Origin: UBA6163 sp031411655
GTDB taxonomy: Bacteria; Planctomycetota; Planctomycetia; Pirellulales; Pirellulaceae
Length of the DNA: 64,000 nt
NCBI GenBank assembly: GCA_031411655.1
Contig: JANOBM010000090.1
Coordinates: 42,799 to 106,798 of the forward strand
Direction of reading: 5' to 3'
Part shown: positions 1 to 8,658 of the stretch, piece after piece
Layout of the letters: each line of letters starts with the position of its first letter
How positions within the stretch are numbered: the stretch's first letter is position 1
The notes under the pieces: model-generated
What the model saw: only the letters and a program-made list of their open reading frames with translations
Databases searched by the model: none
Told to the model about the DNA's origin: nothing
Made by a program: the position numbers and the translations under genes

Positions 1-360
1 GGTTATCTTTGGGCCAGCCCGAACACCTGCCTGGGAATCGCGATCGGTTGGTTGCTTGGCGGCCGATTCTCCGTGGTGGATGGTGTCATCGAAATCCACG
101 GAACGCGGGTGGCTGCGGCGCTTGGTTCGCTTTGGATGCCCGCAATGGCCATTACACTTGGGCATTGTGTCCTTGGTCAGTCGGCAGCTGCGTTAGCGAT
201 CACTCGGACACACGAGCGCGTTCACGTGCGGCAGTACCAGCGATGGGGGCCGGTTTTCATTCCTGCTTATCTCGCCGCTTGGGCTTACCTGCGGTCCAAA
301 GGGCGGGATGGTTATCGCGAAAATCCGTTTGAGATCGAAGCGTATCGCGACGGCGTCTGA
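1..360 (+). CDS. Partial membrane protein with HExxH motif (5' end outside window)
   Basis: The frame is open from base 1, so the true start lies upstream of the window. The visible part has two hydrophobic stretches, then His-Glu-Arg-Val-His at about 211-225 followed by Arg-Gln, another hydrophobic segment, and a C-terminal Asn-Pro-Phe-Glu. HExxH followed by Gln resembles the zinc site of small metallopeptidase-like domains such as DUF4157, and the later Glu could be a third ligand. No complete peptidase domain is visible, so protease function is only a possibility. It converges on hemB, with a 63-bp gap. Confidence 0.6.
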   Translation, partial: GYLWASPNTCLGIAIGWLLGGRFSVVDGVIEIHGTRVAAALGSLWMPAMAITLGHCVLGQSAAALAITRTHERVHVRQYQRWGPVFIPAYLAAWAYLRSKGRDGYRENPFEIEAYRDGV

Positions 361-423
361 TCCTTTCGATCCCACTTCTGCCATCGATAGTGCCGTAGGA
401 CTCGATTCAATTAGCCAGCGGCA

Positions 424-1449
424 TCAATCGTTTTGCATTTGCTTGGCTGCATCGCGTGCGAAATAGGTCAGAATCGCATCCGCTCCGCCGCGTCGTAGCG
501 AAAGTAAACTTTCCATCATGGCTCGGTCACGATCCAGCCAGCCGCGTTCGGCCGCAGCGCAGATCATGGCGTACTCCCCGCTGACTTGATAAGCCAGTAC
601 AGGGACCGCGAATGCGTCCTTCACTCGCCGGATGATGTCTAGATATGGCATTCCGGGTTTGACCATGACCATATCGGCTCCCTCACGCAGATCAAGCGCC
701 ACTTCATGTAACGCCTCATCACTGTTTGAAGGATCTTGTTGATAAGTCTTTTTGTCACCGCCCGCCAAATTTTTTGCTGACCCGACGGCATCACGGAAGG
801 GGCCATAGAAAGCGCTCGCATACTTCGCTGCATAAGCCAAAATCTGGACGTCTTCAAAGCCTGAATGATCCAGCGCCTTACGGATTGCGCCGACACGACC
901 ATCCATCATATCACTGGGGGCGATGATGCTGCATCCCGCTTCCGCTTGGACGATGGCCTGTTTGCAAAGGATGGCGATGGTCTCATCATTGACCACATAG
1001 GCATCGCGAATCAGGCCATCGTGTCCGTGGCTGCTGTAGGGATCAAGTGCAACATCACAGATGATCCCAAGGGAATCGCCGACTTCTTGATAAACGGCGC
1101 GTACCGCGCGACATACCAAGTTTTCAGGATTGGTGGCTTCGCGAGCGTCATCCGTTTTTAGAATGGGATCCGTTGCAGGAAACACTGCAATGGCCGGAAT
1201 GCCCAGTTCTGCCGCCTGCGCAGCGGCTCGTCTCAAAGGGTCAATCCCTAGGCGACTCACGCCGGGAAGGCTGGCGATGGGCTGCTCACCCGTAGGTTGG
1301 TCCACGACGAAAATCGGCCAAATCAGGTCGTCTACCGAGAGTCGCGTCTCCGCAACCAGTCTCCGCGACCAATCATGCCGACGTAGCCTCCGTAAGCGAA
1401 CTGCTGGGAAGTCGCCGCGGGACGAAGAAAACATGAAAAACACATCCAT
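424..1449 (-). CDS. hemB: Delta-aminolevulinic acid dehydratase (porphobilinogen synthase)
   Basis: Condenses two 5-aminolevulinate molecules into porphobilinogen in cytoplasmic tetrapyrrole (haem) synthesis. The length of 341 aa is normal. The two Schiff-base lysine regions are visible (AAKYASAFYGPFRDA and MVMVKPGMPYLD). The metal-site loop reads DVALDPYSSHGHDG: the cysteine triad of zinc-dependent enzymes is replaced by Ala/Asp, as in magnesium-responsive Pseudomonas-type HemB. ATG codons at 1449 and 1434 are both possible starts. The second begins MFSSSRGDF, lies just upstream of the conserved region, and has a weak GGATG-type ribosome site before it. It is divergent from the ThuA-DUF1080 gene. 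Confidence 0.95.
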   Translation of the reverse strand: MDVFFMFSSSRGDFPAVRLRRLRRHDWSRRLVAETRLSVDDLIWPIFVVDQPTGEQPIASLPGVSRLGIDPLRRAAAQAAELGIPAIAVFPATDPILKTDDAREATNPENLVCRAVRAVYQEVGDSLGIICDVALDPYSSHGHDGLIRDAYVVNDETIAILCKQAIVQAEAGCSIIAPSDMMDGRVGAIRKALDHSGFEDVQILAYAAKYASAFYGPFRDAVGSAKNLAGGDKKTYQQDPSNSDEALHEVALDLREGADMVMVKPGMPYLDIIRRVKDAFAVPVLAYQVSGEYAMICAAAERGWLDRDRAMMESLLSLRRGGADAILTYFARDAAKQMQND

Positions 1450-1560
1450 TAAGGGGCATTATTGAGCGATGACACGAAGGGCTCGCCGCAGAAATACGAC
1501 TACTCTGTTATACTCGCTTGAACTGCCAACGTACCCACCCCCACATCAGGAACCGATTGG

Positions 1561-3093
1561 ATGAAATCGATAACGCTGGCCTTGGCCATGCTGTGCGGCT
1601 GTTGCCTCCACGTGCCATTCACTTTCGCCGAAGATGCCGTCGAACCGACGAAAATAAAAGCCTTGCTTATCGACGGACAGAACAATCACAACTGGCAGCA
1701 GACGACGCCTCTCATCAAGCAGACTTTGGAAGGTTGCGGCTTGTTCACTGTCGACGTCGTGACCACGCCAAGTGCTGGATCCGATATGTCTACGTTTGCT
1801 CCGACGTTTTCTGACTATGGTGTTGTCGTTTCGAACTACAACGGCGATGAGTGGAGTGAGGGAACCAAGGCCGCATTTGACAAATATGTCTCAGGCGGCG
1901 GTGGATTCGTGAGCGTTCACGCCGCTGACAATTCGTTTTCGGGCTGGCACGCCTACAATCGGATGATCGGTCTCGGAGGCTGGGGCGGCCGCAGCGAGAA
2001 GGACGGGCCCTACGTCCGTTGGAAGGAGGAGATCGGCGGTTTCACACGAGACCTCAGCGAGGGAAGCGGGGGCACCCACGGCCAACGCACTCCATTTCTC
2101 GTTGTCGTGCGAGACACTGACCATCCGATCACCAGTGGGCTGCCGAAATCGTGGATGCAGGCAAAAGACGAACTCTACGGAAAACTCCGCGGCCCAGCCG
2201 AAAACATGCATGTATTAGCGACTGCGTATTCGGAACCAGCGACGGGGGGAACCGGTGAACATGAGCCCATCCTGATGTCCATTCAGTACGGAGATGGTCG
2301 CGTATTTCATACAACGCTTGGTCATGATGTCGAAGCAATGCAGGGCGTGGCATTTCAAGTCACTCTCCAGCGAGGCGCGGAATGGGCCGCGACAGGTAAG
2401 GTTTCGTTGCCACCCGTCGATGCCGCAGTGCTTACCAGCGACAAGGCCGCGACTCGCGATCCGGCGGCATTGCCCGACGCCGGCGATGTCAGTTTCGATA
2501 GCGATAAAGCGCCTCGTCTCGATGCACCGGGTTGGGTTGATCTGTTCAATGCCAAAGATCTGACCGGCTGGAGCCAAAAAAATGGCACCGCCAAGTATCG
2601 TGTTCAAGATGGGACCATTGTGGGTGCGACTTCCCAAGGAAGTCCGAATTCGTTCCTTTGCACGGAGATGAACTATGGTGATTTTGAACTTTCATTCGAG
2701 GTGATGGCAGACGTCGGTCTCAACTCCGGTGTTCAAATTCGTTCGGCGAGTAAGTCTGATTTCCAAAATGGCCGCGTTCATGGTCCTCAAGTCGAAATCG
2801 AAGCCTCCCCCGGCGAGGCAGGATACATTTACAGTGAGGGGACTGGGCGTGGTTGGATTAGTGGCTCGCAACCGATAAAGGATTCCTACAAAAACGGTCA
2901 GTGGAATCAATACCTCGTGCGTGCCTCGGGAGATCGATTGCAAACTTGGATCAACGACCAAAAAATTGAAGACATTCGCGATGCAGAATCGGCGAAAGAA
3001 GGCTTCATCGGTCTTCAGGTCCATGGTATCGGAAAAGACGAAGGACCTTATGAGGTTCGATGGCGAAACATCAAGATCCGACCGTTGAATTAG
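1561..3093 (+). CDS. Secreted ThuA-domain and DUF1080 (3-keto-disaccharide hydrolase-like) fusion
   Basis: 510 aa with an N-terminal signal peptide (about 1-24). Residues about 30-270 are ThuA-like, a class I glutamine-amidotransferase-type fold linked to trehalose and other sugar use. Residues about 325-508 form a DUF1080 jelly roll with the typical opening WVDLFNAKDLTGW, the LCTEMNYGDFEL strand and NSGVQIRS. DUF1080 proteins are known as 3-keto-glycoside hydrolases or glycan-binding domains. The fusion suggests a periplasmic or surface enzyme acting on oxidised disaccharides, but substrate and catalysis are inferred. The gene ends just before a bidirectional terminator. Confidence 0.85.
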   Translation: MKSITLALAMLCGCCLHVPFTFAEDAVEPTKIKALLIDGQNNHNWQQTTPLIKQTLEGCGLFTVDVVTTPSAGSDMSTFAPTFSDYGVVVSNYNGDEWSEGTKAAFDKYVSGGGGFVSVHAADNSFSGWHAYNRMIGLGGWGGRSEKDGPYVRWKEEIGGFTRDLSEGSGGTHGQRTPFLVVVRDTDHPITSGLPKSWMQAKDELYGKLRGPAENMHVLATAYSEPATGGTGEHEPILMSIQYGDGRVFHTTLGHDVEAMQGVAFQVTLQRGAEWAATGKVSLPPVDAAVLTSDKAATRDPAALPDAGDVSFDSDKAPRLDAPGWVDLFNAKDLTGWSQKNGTAKYRVQDGTIVGATSQGSPNSFLCTEMNYGDFELSFEVMADVGLNSGVQIRSASKSDFQNGRVHGPQVEIEASPGEAGYIYSEGTGRGWISGSQPIKDSYKNGQWNQYLVRASGDRLQTWINDQKIEDIRDAESAKEGFIGLQVHGIGKDEGPYEVRWRNIKIRPLN

Positions 3094-3154
3094 TTTGCCC
3101 TTCGATCAGATCGTTATTGCAAATGACTTGCGGGGTCTTGGCTTGTCGAATGCA

Positions 3155-3181
3155 AAAACGGGGGTAGCGGACCACCGTTTT
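3155..3181. terminator. Probable bidirectional Rho-independent terminator
   Basis: AAAACGG (3155-3161) pairs with CCGTTTT (3175-3181) and the inner GGT pairs with ACC around a 5-base loop, with one internal mismatch. An A run on one side and a T run on the other let it work in both directions. It lies between the convergent ThuA-DUF1080 gene and the FAD oxidoreductase gene. Confidence 0.55.
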
Positions 3182-3191
3182 CTACTTGTTT

Positions 3192-4475
3192 CTACGCTGA
3201 CCCAAGTCGTTTGATGATTTCTGCCGCAGCGGCAATGCCACTGCTCATCGCCCCGTGTATCGAAGGTGTTTCCAAATGATCACCGCAAAGGATCACGTCG
3301 GCGTGTCGCCGAATGGAATCGATTTTGTCCAGTGGCGTTGTGGGCAAACCGTAGGGCACGCGATACGTTCGTAAGTGCCTCCATGAATTGGTCTCATCAC
3401 CAAACCATCGACTCAGCTGCTCGCGAACCGCTTCCAGTTCGTCATCGCTGGAAGACACAGATGGTTCGCCGCACCCGGGAACGCTGACCGAAACCAGACA
3501 TCGGCCTTGCGGCGCGTACGACGGAGCAACGTCGCTGAGCACCGATACCGATCCGATTCGATGCCTGGCGTCGCGTTGATATTCATCTCCTGCAAGGATT
3601 AAACATCGACGTCGATCGGGAGATTGATCGCAGGCAAAGTAATGAGTAGTTGTCGATTGCCATTTCGACTCTAAGGATCGATCACCTAGCAGTCGCGCCG
3701 CAGCGGTGTTTTCGGTTGCAACGACGATTTGTGCTGGTGCGAGTTTTTCACCACTACTGAGGCGAATTTCGCCATTCTCTATGGATTCAACCGATGTTGA
3801 AAGGGAGAGAGACCCGCGAGGCAGTTCATCTGCGAGCTGCCTGGGAATCGCTGCCATCCCGTCGGCCGGTAGGGCAATGTCGCCTGAAGCGAACATACGA
3901 AACACAAACTCAAGCATCCGGCTGGACGTCTGAAGGCTAGGGTCCAGAAATACGCCTCCTAGGAACGGTCGAAAGAAATATTCGATCATGGACGTGGAAA
4001 AACCTTCGTCTGCAAGTCGCTTCTCCGTGCTTGAATGTGGTCGGTTGAACAAGTCGACCAGTGATCCTTTGCAGGATCGATGTCGTAAACGAGCAATGCG
4101 AATTTTGTCGGCGAGGGTCCCAACTGGCGACATGAGCGTTTGAAAGGCTTGCATCGGACGGCGCCATGGGTCACCGATCATCGAAAACCGACCATTCATT
4201 CGAATGACGGCGCCAGGCTCGAAAGGATGGAGCCGGAGCTTCTTATAGTCGAGCAATTCTCGGCACGCCGGGTACGCAGTAAGCAATACTTGGAAGCCAT
4301 GGTCGAGTGTAAATCCATCCACGACGTCGGTTCGTACCCGTCCGCCGACACGGTCGGTAGCCTCAAGAACACGCACTCCAACGCCGGCGTTGACCAGTCG
4401 TTTCGCACAGGATAAGCCGGCCAGGCCGGCACCAACAACGATCACATTTCCTTGGATTGTCTTGCTCAACGCCAC
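3192..4475 (-). CDS. FAD-dependent oxidoreductase (phytoene desaturase/amine oxidase family)
   Basis: 427 aa. The N-terminus (about 11-45) holds a dinucleotide-binding Rossmann motif, VVGAGLAGLSCA, followed by the acidic LEA and GGRVRT that mark the flavin-containing amine oxidase/phytoene desaturase/protoporphyrinogen oxidase superfamily. The C-terminus has the usual second FAD-contacting stretch (ILCGDHLETPSIHGAMSSG). There is no signal peptide. The substrate cannot be told from sequence; a carotenoid- or sterol-related desaturase or an isomerase-like role are possible. The start is a GTG codon at 4475. It is divergent from the caspase-like gene and convergent with ThuA-DUF1080. Confidence 0.85.
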   Translation of the reverse strand: MALSKTIQGNVIVVGAGLAGLSCAKRLVNAGVGVRVLEATDRVGGRVRTDVVDGFTLDHGFQVLLTAYPACRELLDYKKLRLHPFEPGAVIRMNGRFSMIGDPWRRPMQAFQTLMSPVGTLADKIRIARLRHRSCKGSLVDLFNRPHSSTEKRLADEGFSTSMIEYFFRPFLGGVFLDPSLQTSSRMLEFVFRMFASGDIALPADGMAAIPRQLADELPRGSLSLSTSVESIENGEIRLSSGEKLAPAQIVVATENTAAARLLGDRSLESKWQSTTTHYFACDQSPDRRRCLILAGDEYQRDARHRIGSVSVLSDVAPSYAPQGRCLVSVSVPGCGEPSVSSSDDELEAVREQLSRWFGDETNSWRHLRTYRVPYGLPTTPLDKIDSIRRHADVILCGDHLETPSIHGAMSSGIAAAAEIIKRLGSA

Positions 4476-4588
4476 GTTTCTTAAACCCAGTCAAAAACCT
4501 GCGACACCAAATTGCTTGCCGCGATGAAATACAAAGTTGGTCTCAAGACCTGCAGGTGGGAAGTTATACTCTAGAGCGTCAGGACTGC

Positions 4589-6298
4589 ATGGTCCCATAC
4601 GCTTCACCGAATGATGTCCTTTTCCGGAAAGTTCCTCCGTTGTCTTTATCCGCCTTCAATCGTTTCGGTTTTCTGTTAATCACCGTCTCTTGGGTGTTAC
4701 CGGCACCACATTGCCTGGCAAAGGACTATTTTTTGACTCTTGGTGGCGGGTACGAACCGAGCGGTAACCAAGTCTCCTTAGAGAAAAACGTCCAGTTCTT
4801 TCAGCGTACCCTCCATCGCCTAGGCCATGGTCCCGCAAATCACATGATCCTATTTTCCGATGGTCGGTCGATCGAACGTGACCTTCAATACAATGAACTG
4901 TCCGCAGAAATTTCACCTGCGACTGAGTGGATGACCCGCATCATGGGAGACGAAAGCCAGTTGCATCGAAGGTACCGTGACCATCAGGTCTCTCCTGTGT
5001 TTGGCAGTCTGCGATTGGCGTGGATCGACGAAGCATTTCAAACGTTAAACAGTCAGTTGCAGGATGGCGATCGCTTGATCGTTTATGCGACTGCACATGG
5101 TGGACCTGCGGAATCTGAGTCAGGAGATTACTCTGAATCCGCATCGACTGGCGGTACCCGTAAAACTCGAAATACTACTTTGTCACTTTGGAACGATGAA
5201 TCGATTACCGTTCAGCAGTGGACAAAGCACTTGGACCGCTTGCCGCCAAACGTCGACGTAATCATGGTGATGGTCCAGTGCTATTCGGGTGGCTTTGCCC
5301 AGTCCATTTTTAATCACGGCGATTTTGAACAAGGGCTTAGCCCAAGGCGGCGATGTGGCTTTTTCTCACAAGTCCATGATCGGCCGGCGGCAGGCTGTAC
5401 GGCGGAGGTCAACGAAGTGGATTACCAAGAGTACAGTTCCTTTTTCTGGGCCGCTCTTGGTGGCGTCACTCGCACTGGTGAATCAATCCCGAGTTGTGAC
5501 TACGACAGCAGCGGAATGGTTACTTTGAACGAAGCGCACGCATATGCAGTCATTCATAGCGATAATATTGACATCCCCGTTCAAACATCCGGCGAACTCC
5601 TTCGCCGTGTAAGCAAACTGGGAAAGCCTCAAACTGTGGCGACTAGCACCGACAAGCCGGCTGAAAGGACGACACTCTCAGGCCTCATCGGTCTCTTGGG
5701 TGGAGACGATGAGATCTCTATCGAGCCTCGGGAGCCTCAGCTTCTTTCCCTTTCAGAAACGATTCAAAGCGTTCATTCGCTTGCTAGTCCTGATCAGCAA
5801 GCAATCATCGATGCATTGGTGGCGAAGCTCCAAATCGATACCAACCAACCGTGTCTGTCCGTACAACGGCTATGTTCTAAGCAAAAGAAGCAGGTTGATA
5901 CATCGGAATCGCGGTACGTCGCCCTCAGCGACAAGGCAGCGACGACTCGTGAAGCACTAGTCGAAGCACTTCAGACACGTTGGCCCGAGTTGGATCAGAC
6001 TGGCTACAGTCCCATCATTACGACTCTTACCACGACGCTTGCTGAGGAGTTTATGACGACCATTGAATCGCTTCCGGAGTCGTCTGCGTGGGAAGCCGTT
6101 GAAGCACGCGTTGCCGAAGTTGGCGAGCGACTTGAGCACGATGAGAGGCAAGAGGCTCTCGCAAGGCGACTTTTGCGTACCATTCAAGATGTCTTGCTAG
6201 AAGCCAATCTGCCCCAAGTGGCACCGCAAGAGGTTTGTGATCGATTTAAAGACTTGGAGAAGCTTCAGTCCACGGGTCTGGCCATCGCTGGTGGTTGA
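4589..6298 (+). CDS. Exported caspase/legumain-like (clan CD) cysteine protease homologue
   Basis: I chose the ATG at 4589, because the in-frame TTG at 4457 would overlap the divergent gene and put 44 residues before the signal sequence. Residues about 23-46 form a signal peptide. The body has a clan CD layout: a strand plus His-Gly (VYATAHGG, His about 170), then a hydrophobic strand ending in Gln-Cys (VMVQCYSGGFA, Cys about 231). This dyad occurs in legumain (C13), caspase/metacaspase (C14) and gingipain-like peptidases. Residues from about 340 to the end are charged and helical, with no recognised domain. The 3' end overlaps the convergent aldolase gene by 34 bp. The family call is from motifs only; the substrate is unknown. 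Confidence 0.75.
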   Translation: MVPYASPNDVLFRKVPPLSLSAFNRFGFLLITVSWVLPAPHCLAKDYFLTLGGGYEPSGNQVSLEKNVQFFQRTLHRLGHGPANHMILFSDGRSIERDLQYNELSAEISPATEWMTRIMGDESQLHRRYRDHQVSPVFGSLRLAWIDEAFQTLNSQLQDGDRLIVYATAHGGPAESESGDYSESASTGGTRKTRNTTLSLWNDESITVQQWTKHLDRLPPNVDVIMVMVQCYSGGFAQSIFNHGDFEQGLSPRRRCGFFSQVHDRPAAGCTAEVNEVDYQEYSSFFWAALGGVTRTGESIPSCDYDSSGMVTLNEAHAYAVIHSDNIDIPVQTSGELLRRVSKLGKPQTVATSTDKPAERTTLSGLIGLLGGDDEISIEPREPQLLSLSETIQSVHSLASPDQQAIIDALVAKLQIDTNQPCLSVQRLCSKQKKQVDTSESRYVALSDKAATTREALVEALQTRWPELDQTGYSPIITTLTTTLAEEFMTTIESLPESSAWEAVEARVAEVGERLEHDERQEALARRLLRTIQDVLLEANLPQVAPQEVCDRFKDLEKLQSTGLAIAGG

Positions 6299-7179
6299 AC
6301 GACACCACGGATGATTCGTTCGACCTGTGCCCGCTCCGATGCGGTAAAGGCTTGAAACGGCTGCGCCATGACGTCATTGCAAATGCCAAGGATCGACAAC
6401 GCACATTTGATCGCTTTGACTACCGACGAAGCCGGGTTTGAACCGATCGCGTACATTCTTCCCAGTCGTAATACTTGCTCTTGCATCGAGTCCGTCGATT
6501 GCCCATGGATTGCTGTTTCGTACAAAGAGACAAACAATCGAGGATAGACGTTCGCTCCTCCATGAACGCCTCCCTTGCCGCCTGCTGCAAGGGCTTCGAC
6601 CAGCAAACTTTCGGGACCAATCAGTACGTTATAATCTTCCCTCGCCGCCGCGATCTTTACCACTCGGCGAAAATAGTCCAAGTCGCCAGAGCTGTCTTTT
6701 AACCCAACACAGTTCGACCAACTCAACGATTCCCGAATGATCTCTGGCTCATAAACCAATTTAGTCATGGAGGGCATGTTGTAGAGCATGACAGGCAATG
6801 GTAAGTCTGGAACGATCTGCGAGAGATAGTCGAGCAGTTCATCTTGACCGGCTGGAAAATAGTATGGAGGCGCTAGTACAAGCCCGGACGCACCCGCGTC
6901 AAAGGCATGGTGGGCAAGGCTCATGGATTCAAAATACGACGGATGCGTGATGCCCACGAGGACTGGTACTCGCCCTTGCGCCTGGCGCGTTGCGACCGAA
7001 ATCGTTCGATTTTGAAGTTCAAGTGAAAGGGAGGGGCCTTCACCGGTCGTTCCCAGGACGAAAATACCATGTACACCACCTTCGATCACATGATCGATAA
7101 GTCGACAGAACGCAGGCTCGTCTAATTGATTCGCGCTCAAGAGCGGCGTTACCAGTGGTGGAATGATCCCTCGAAACAT
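6265..7179 (-). CDS. Dihydrodipicolinate synthase/N-acetylneuraminate lyase family aldolase
   Basis: Class I aldolase TIM barrel, 304 aa from the ATG at 7179 (MFRGIIPPLVTPL). The longer frame to 7245 adds 22 residues not typical of the family. Visible markers are GTTGEGPSL (about 43-51), the conserved Tyr (YNMPS, about 133) and the Schiff-base Lys (GLKDSSGD, about 161). Members include DapA, NanA, KDG aldolase and related 2-keto-acid lyases. Neighbours do not suggest lysine synthesis, so a sugar-acid role is at least as likely as DapA. The 3' end overlaps the protease gene antiparallel by 34 bp. Confidence 0.85.
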   Translation of the reverse strand: MFRGIIPPLVTPLLSANQLDEPAFCRLIDHVIEGGVHGIFVLGTTGEGPSLSLELQNRTISVATRQAQGRVPVLVGITHPSYFESMSLAHHAFDAGASGLVLAPPYYFPAGQDELLDYLSQIVPDLPLPVMLYNMPSMTKLVYEPEIIRESLSWSNCVGLKDSSGDLDYFRRVVKIAAAREDYNVLIGPESLLVEALAAGGKGGVHGGANVYPRLFVSLYETAIHGQSTDSMQEQVLRLGRMYAIGSNPASSVVKAIKCALSILGICNDVMAQPFQAFTASERAQVERIIRGVVQPPAMARPVD

Positions 7180-7265
7180 AGTTGCCTCGCACTGAAACGG
7201 GTCCAAGTGTTTTGTGGTCCTTGAGTGCAGTGGCTGACGAGCCACAGCAGTCAGTCGAATGGGTT

Positions 7266-8600
7266 TTAAATGACCGTGTATCCGAGGGCTGTAAGTTTCT
7301 CGGAAAGCGTCTTCTTCGCTTGGTACTCGCCATGAACCAGGCGTATCTGTTTGGGGCGTTCTGCGAAGCCATCGACGAAACGTAATAAGTCCGCTTGGTC
7401 ACCGTGCGCGGAATAGCCTGTGATCGTATGGGTCTTGGCATTGATTTCGAATCGTTTCCCATCCAGTCGAACCCATTCACCTGCGGATTGAATGTAATGT
7501 CCGGGCGTGCCCGATGCTTGGTAGCCGACGAACACAATGTCGGTTTCAGGCCGGCCAAGGAACTTCTTTAGGTAATTGACCACGCGGCCACCGGCGCACA
7601 TGCCACCCCCCGCGATCACGATCGCCGGCGCGTGGCTTTTTAGTAAGCCGTTGACCGTCTCCAAATGCTGCTCGTGATCGCCAATCGTCTCTAAATTTCG
7701 AAACACAAGTGGCTGGTCGTCAATCGACAATACACGCTTTGCTTCATTGCCCCAAAAACTTTGAAGCGAGTTGTAAATCTCTGTATACCGCGTTGCGAGC
7801 GGTGAATCGACAATCACGCGTACGTCATCAAGATGCGAGCAAAGTGCGTAGTGCTGCAATCGTTCAAAGATATTATTCATCTCCAGCAGCAAGTCTTGAG
7901 TTCTTCCAAGGCTGAATGCGGGAATGATGGTAAGCCCACCATCGCTAAGCGTATGGCAAAGAATGGATTCTAACTGGTGCTGACGATTGACCAGCGGTTC
8001 ATGAAGTCGATCGCCATAGGTGCTTTCAAGCACCAAAAGATCCGCACGCGGAGGGCTGACTGGCGGATTAAGGAGCGGCGACTCTTGCGGTCCCAAATCT
8101 CCGGAGAATACCGCAACCGTCCCGTCACTGTTTTCAATTTCAAAGATCGTTGATCCCAGCACGTGCCCCGCAGGCGAGAGGCGTATCTGAGCCCCGCCCT
8201 CTATCGGATGCCACTGACCATAAGGGATCGGGCGGAGCATCTTGGAGATGTTCTTCAAGAAAAAATCAATAGCACGCTTGTTCTTGGTGAAACCGATCCG
8301 AAGCGTGTCTTCCATGACCAGCGGGACAAGCTTTGCCGTTGGCGGGCTACAGTAGACAGGGCCTTGAAAACCAGCGCCAAGCAAATAGGGAACTCGTCCA
8401 ATGTGATCGACATGCACATGGGTCAGCAGTAAAGCCGTGATACCCTGCAAAGAAAAGTCGATCTCAGGGTTTGGATGCTTGGCTGCATCATGGCCTTGAA
8501 ATGTCCCACAATCGACCAGCACGCTTTGGGCTGGTCCTGTCCAATATTGGTGGCATGAACCGGTGACTCCGTCAAATGCACCATGGTGGACTAACTTCAT
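7266..8600 (-). CDS. Metallo-beta-lactamase/beta-CASP RNA-processing nuclease
   Basis: 444 aa from the ATG at 8600 (MKLVHHGAFDGVTGSCH); the longer frame upstream has no family support. The zinc motif HVHVDH is at about 61-66, with the later SPAGHVLGS, FSGDLG and the C-terminal GYSAHGDQADL. The beta-CASP part carries IPAFSLGRTQ and GGGMCAGGRV. This is the CPSF73/Ysh1-like prokaryotic group of mRNA or RNA endonucleases and exonucleases, also annotated as an MBL-fold RNA-metabolising hydrolase. It probably acts in the cytoplasm on RNA. The esterase gene upstream ends 58 bp away on the same strand, so co-transcription is possible. Confidence 0.88.
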   Translation of the reverse strand: MKLVHHGAFDGVTGSCHQYWTGPAQSVLVDCGTFQGHDAAKHPNPEIDFSLQGITALLLTHVHVDHIGRVPYLLGAGFQGPVYCSPPTAKLVPLVMEDTLRIGFTKNKRAIDFFLKNISKMLRPIPYGQWHPIEGGAQIRLSPAGHVLGSTIFEIENSDGTVAVFSGDLGPQESPLLNPPVSPPRADLLVLESTYGDRLHEPLVNRQHQLESILCHTLSDGGLTIIPAFSLGRTQDLLLEMNNIFERLQHYALCSHLDDVRVIVDSPLATRYTEIYNSLQSFWGNEAKRVLSIDDQPLVFRNLETIGDHEQHLETVNGLLKSHAPAIVIAGGGMCAGGRVVNYLKKFLGRPETDIVFVGYQASGTPGHYIQSAGEWVRLDGKRFEINAKTHTITGYSAHGDQADLLRFVDGFAERPKQIRLVHGEYQAKKTLSEKLTALGYTVI

Positions 8601-8658
8601 CGACGTTTGCTTTCGAACATGGGAAAGGAGAAGTTTACGAACGTTATCTGCGGATCGG

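Noticed and set aside
4457..4588. Upstream TTG start of the caspase-like protease
   Set aside because: It would overlap the divergent oxidoreductase start and put 44 residues before the signal peptide.
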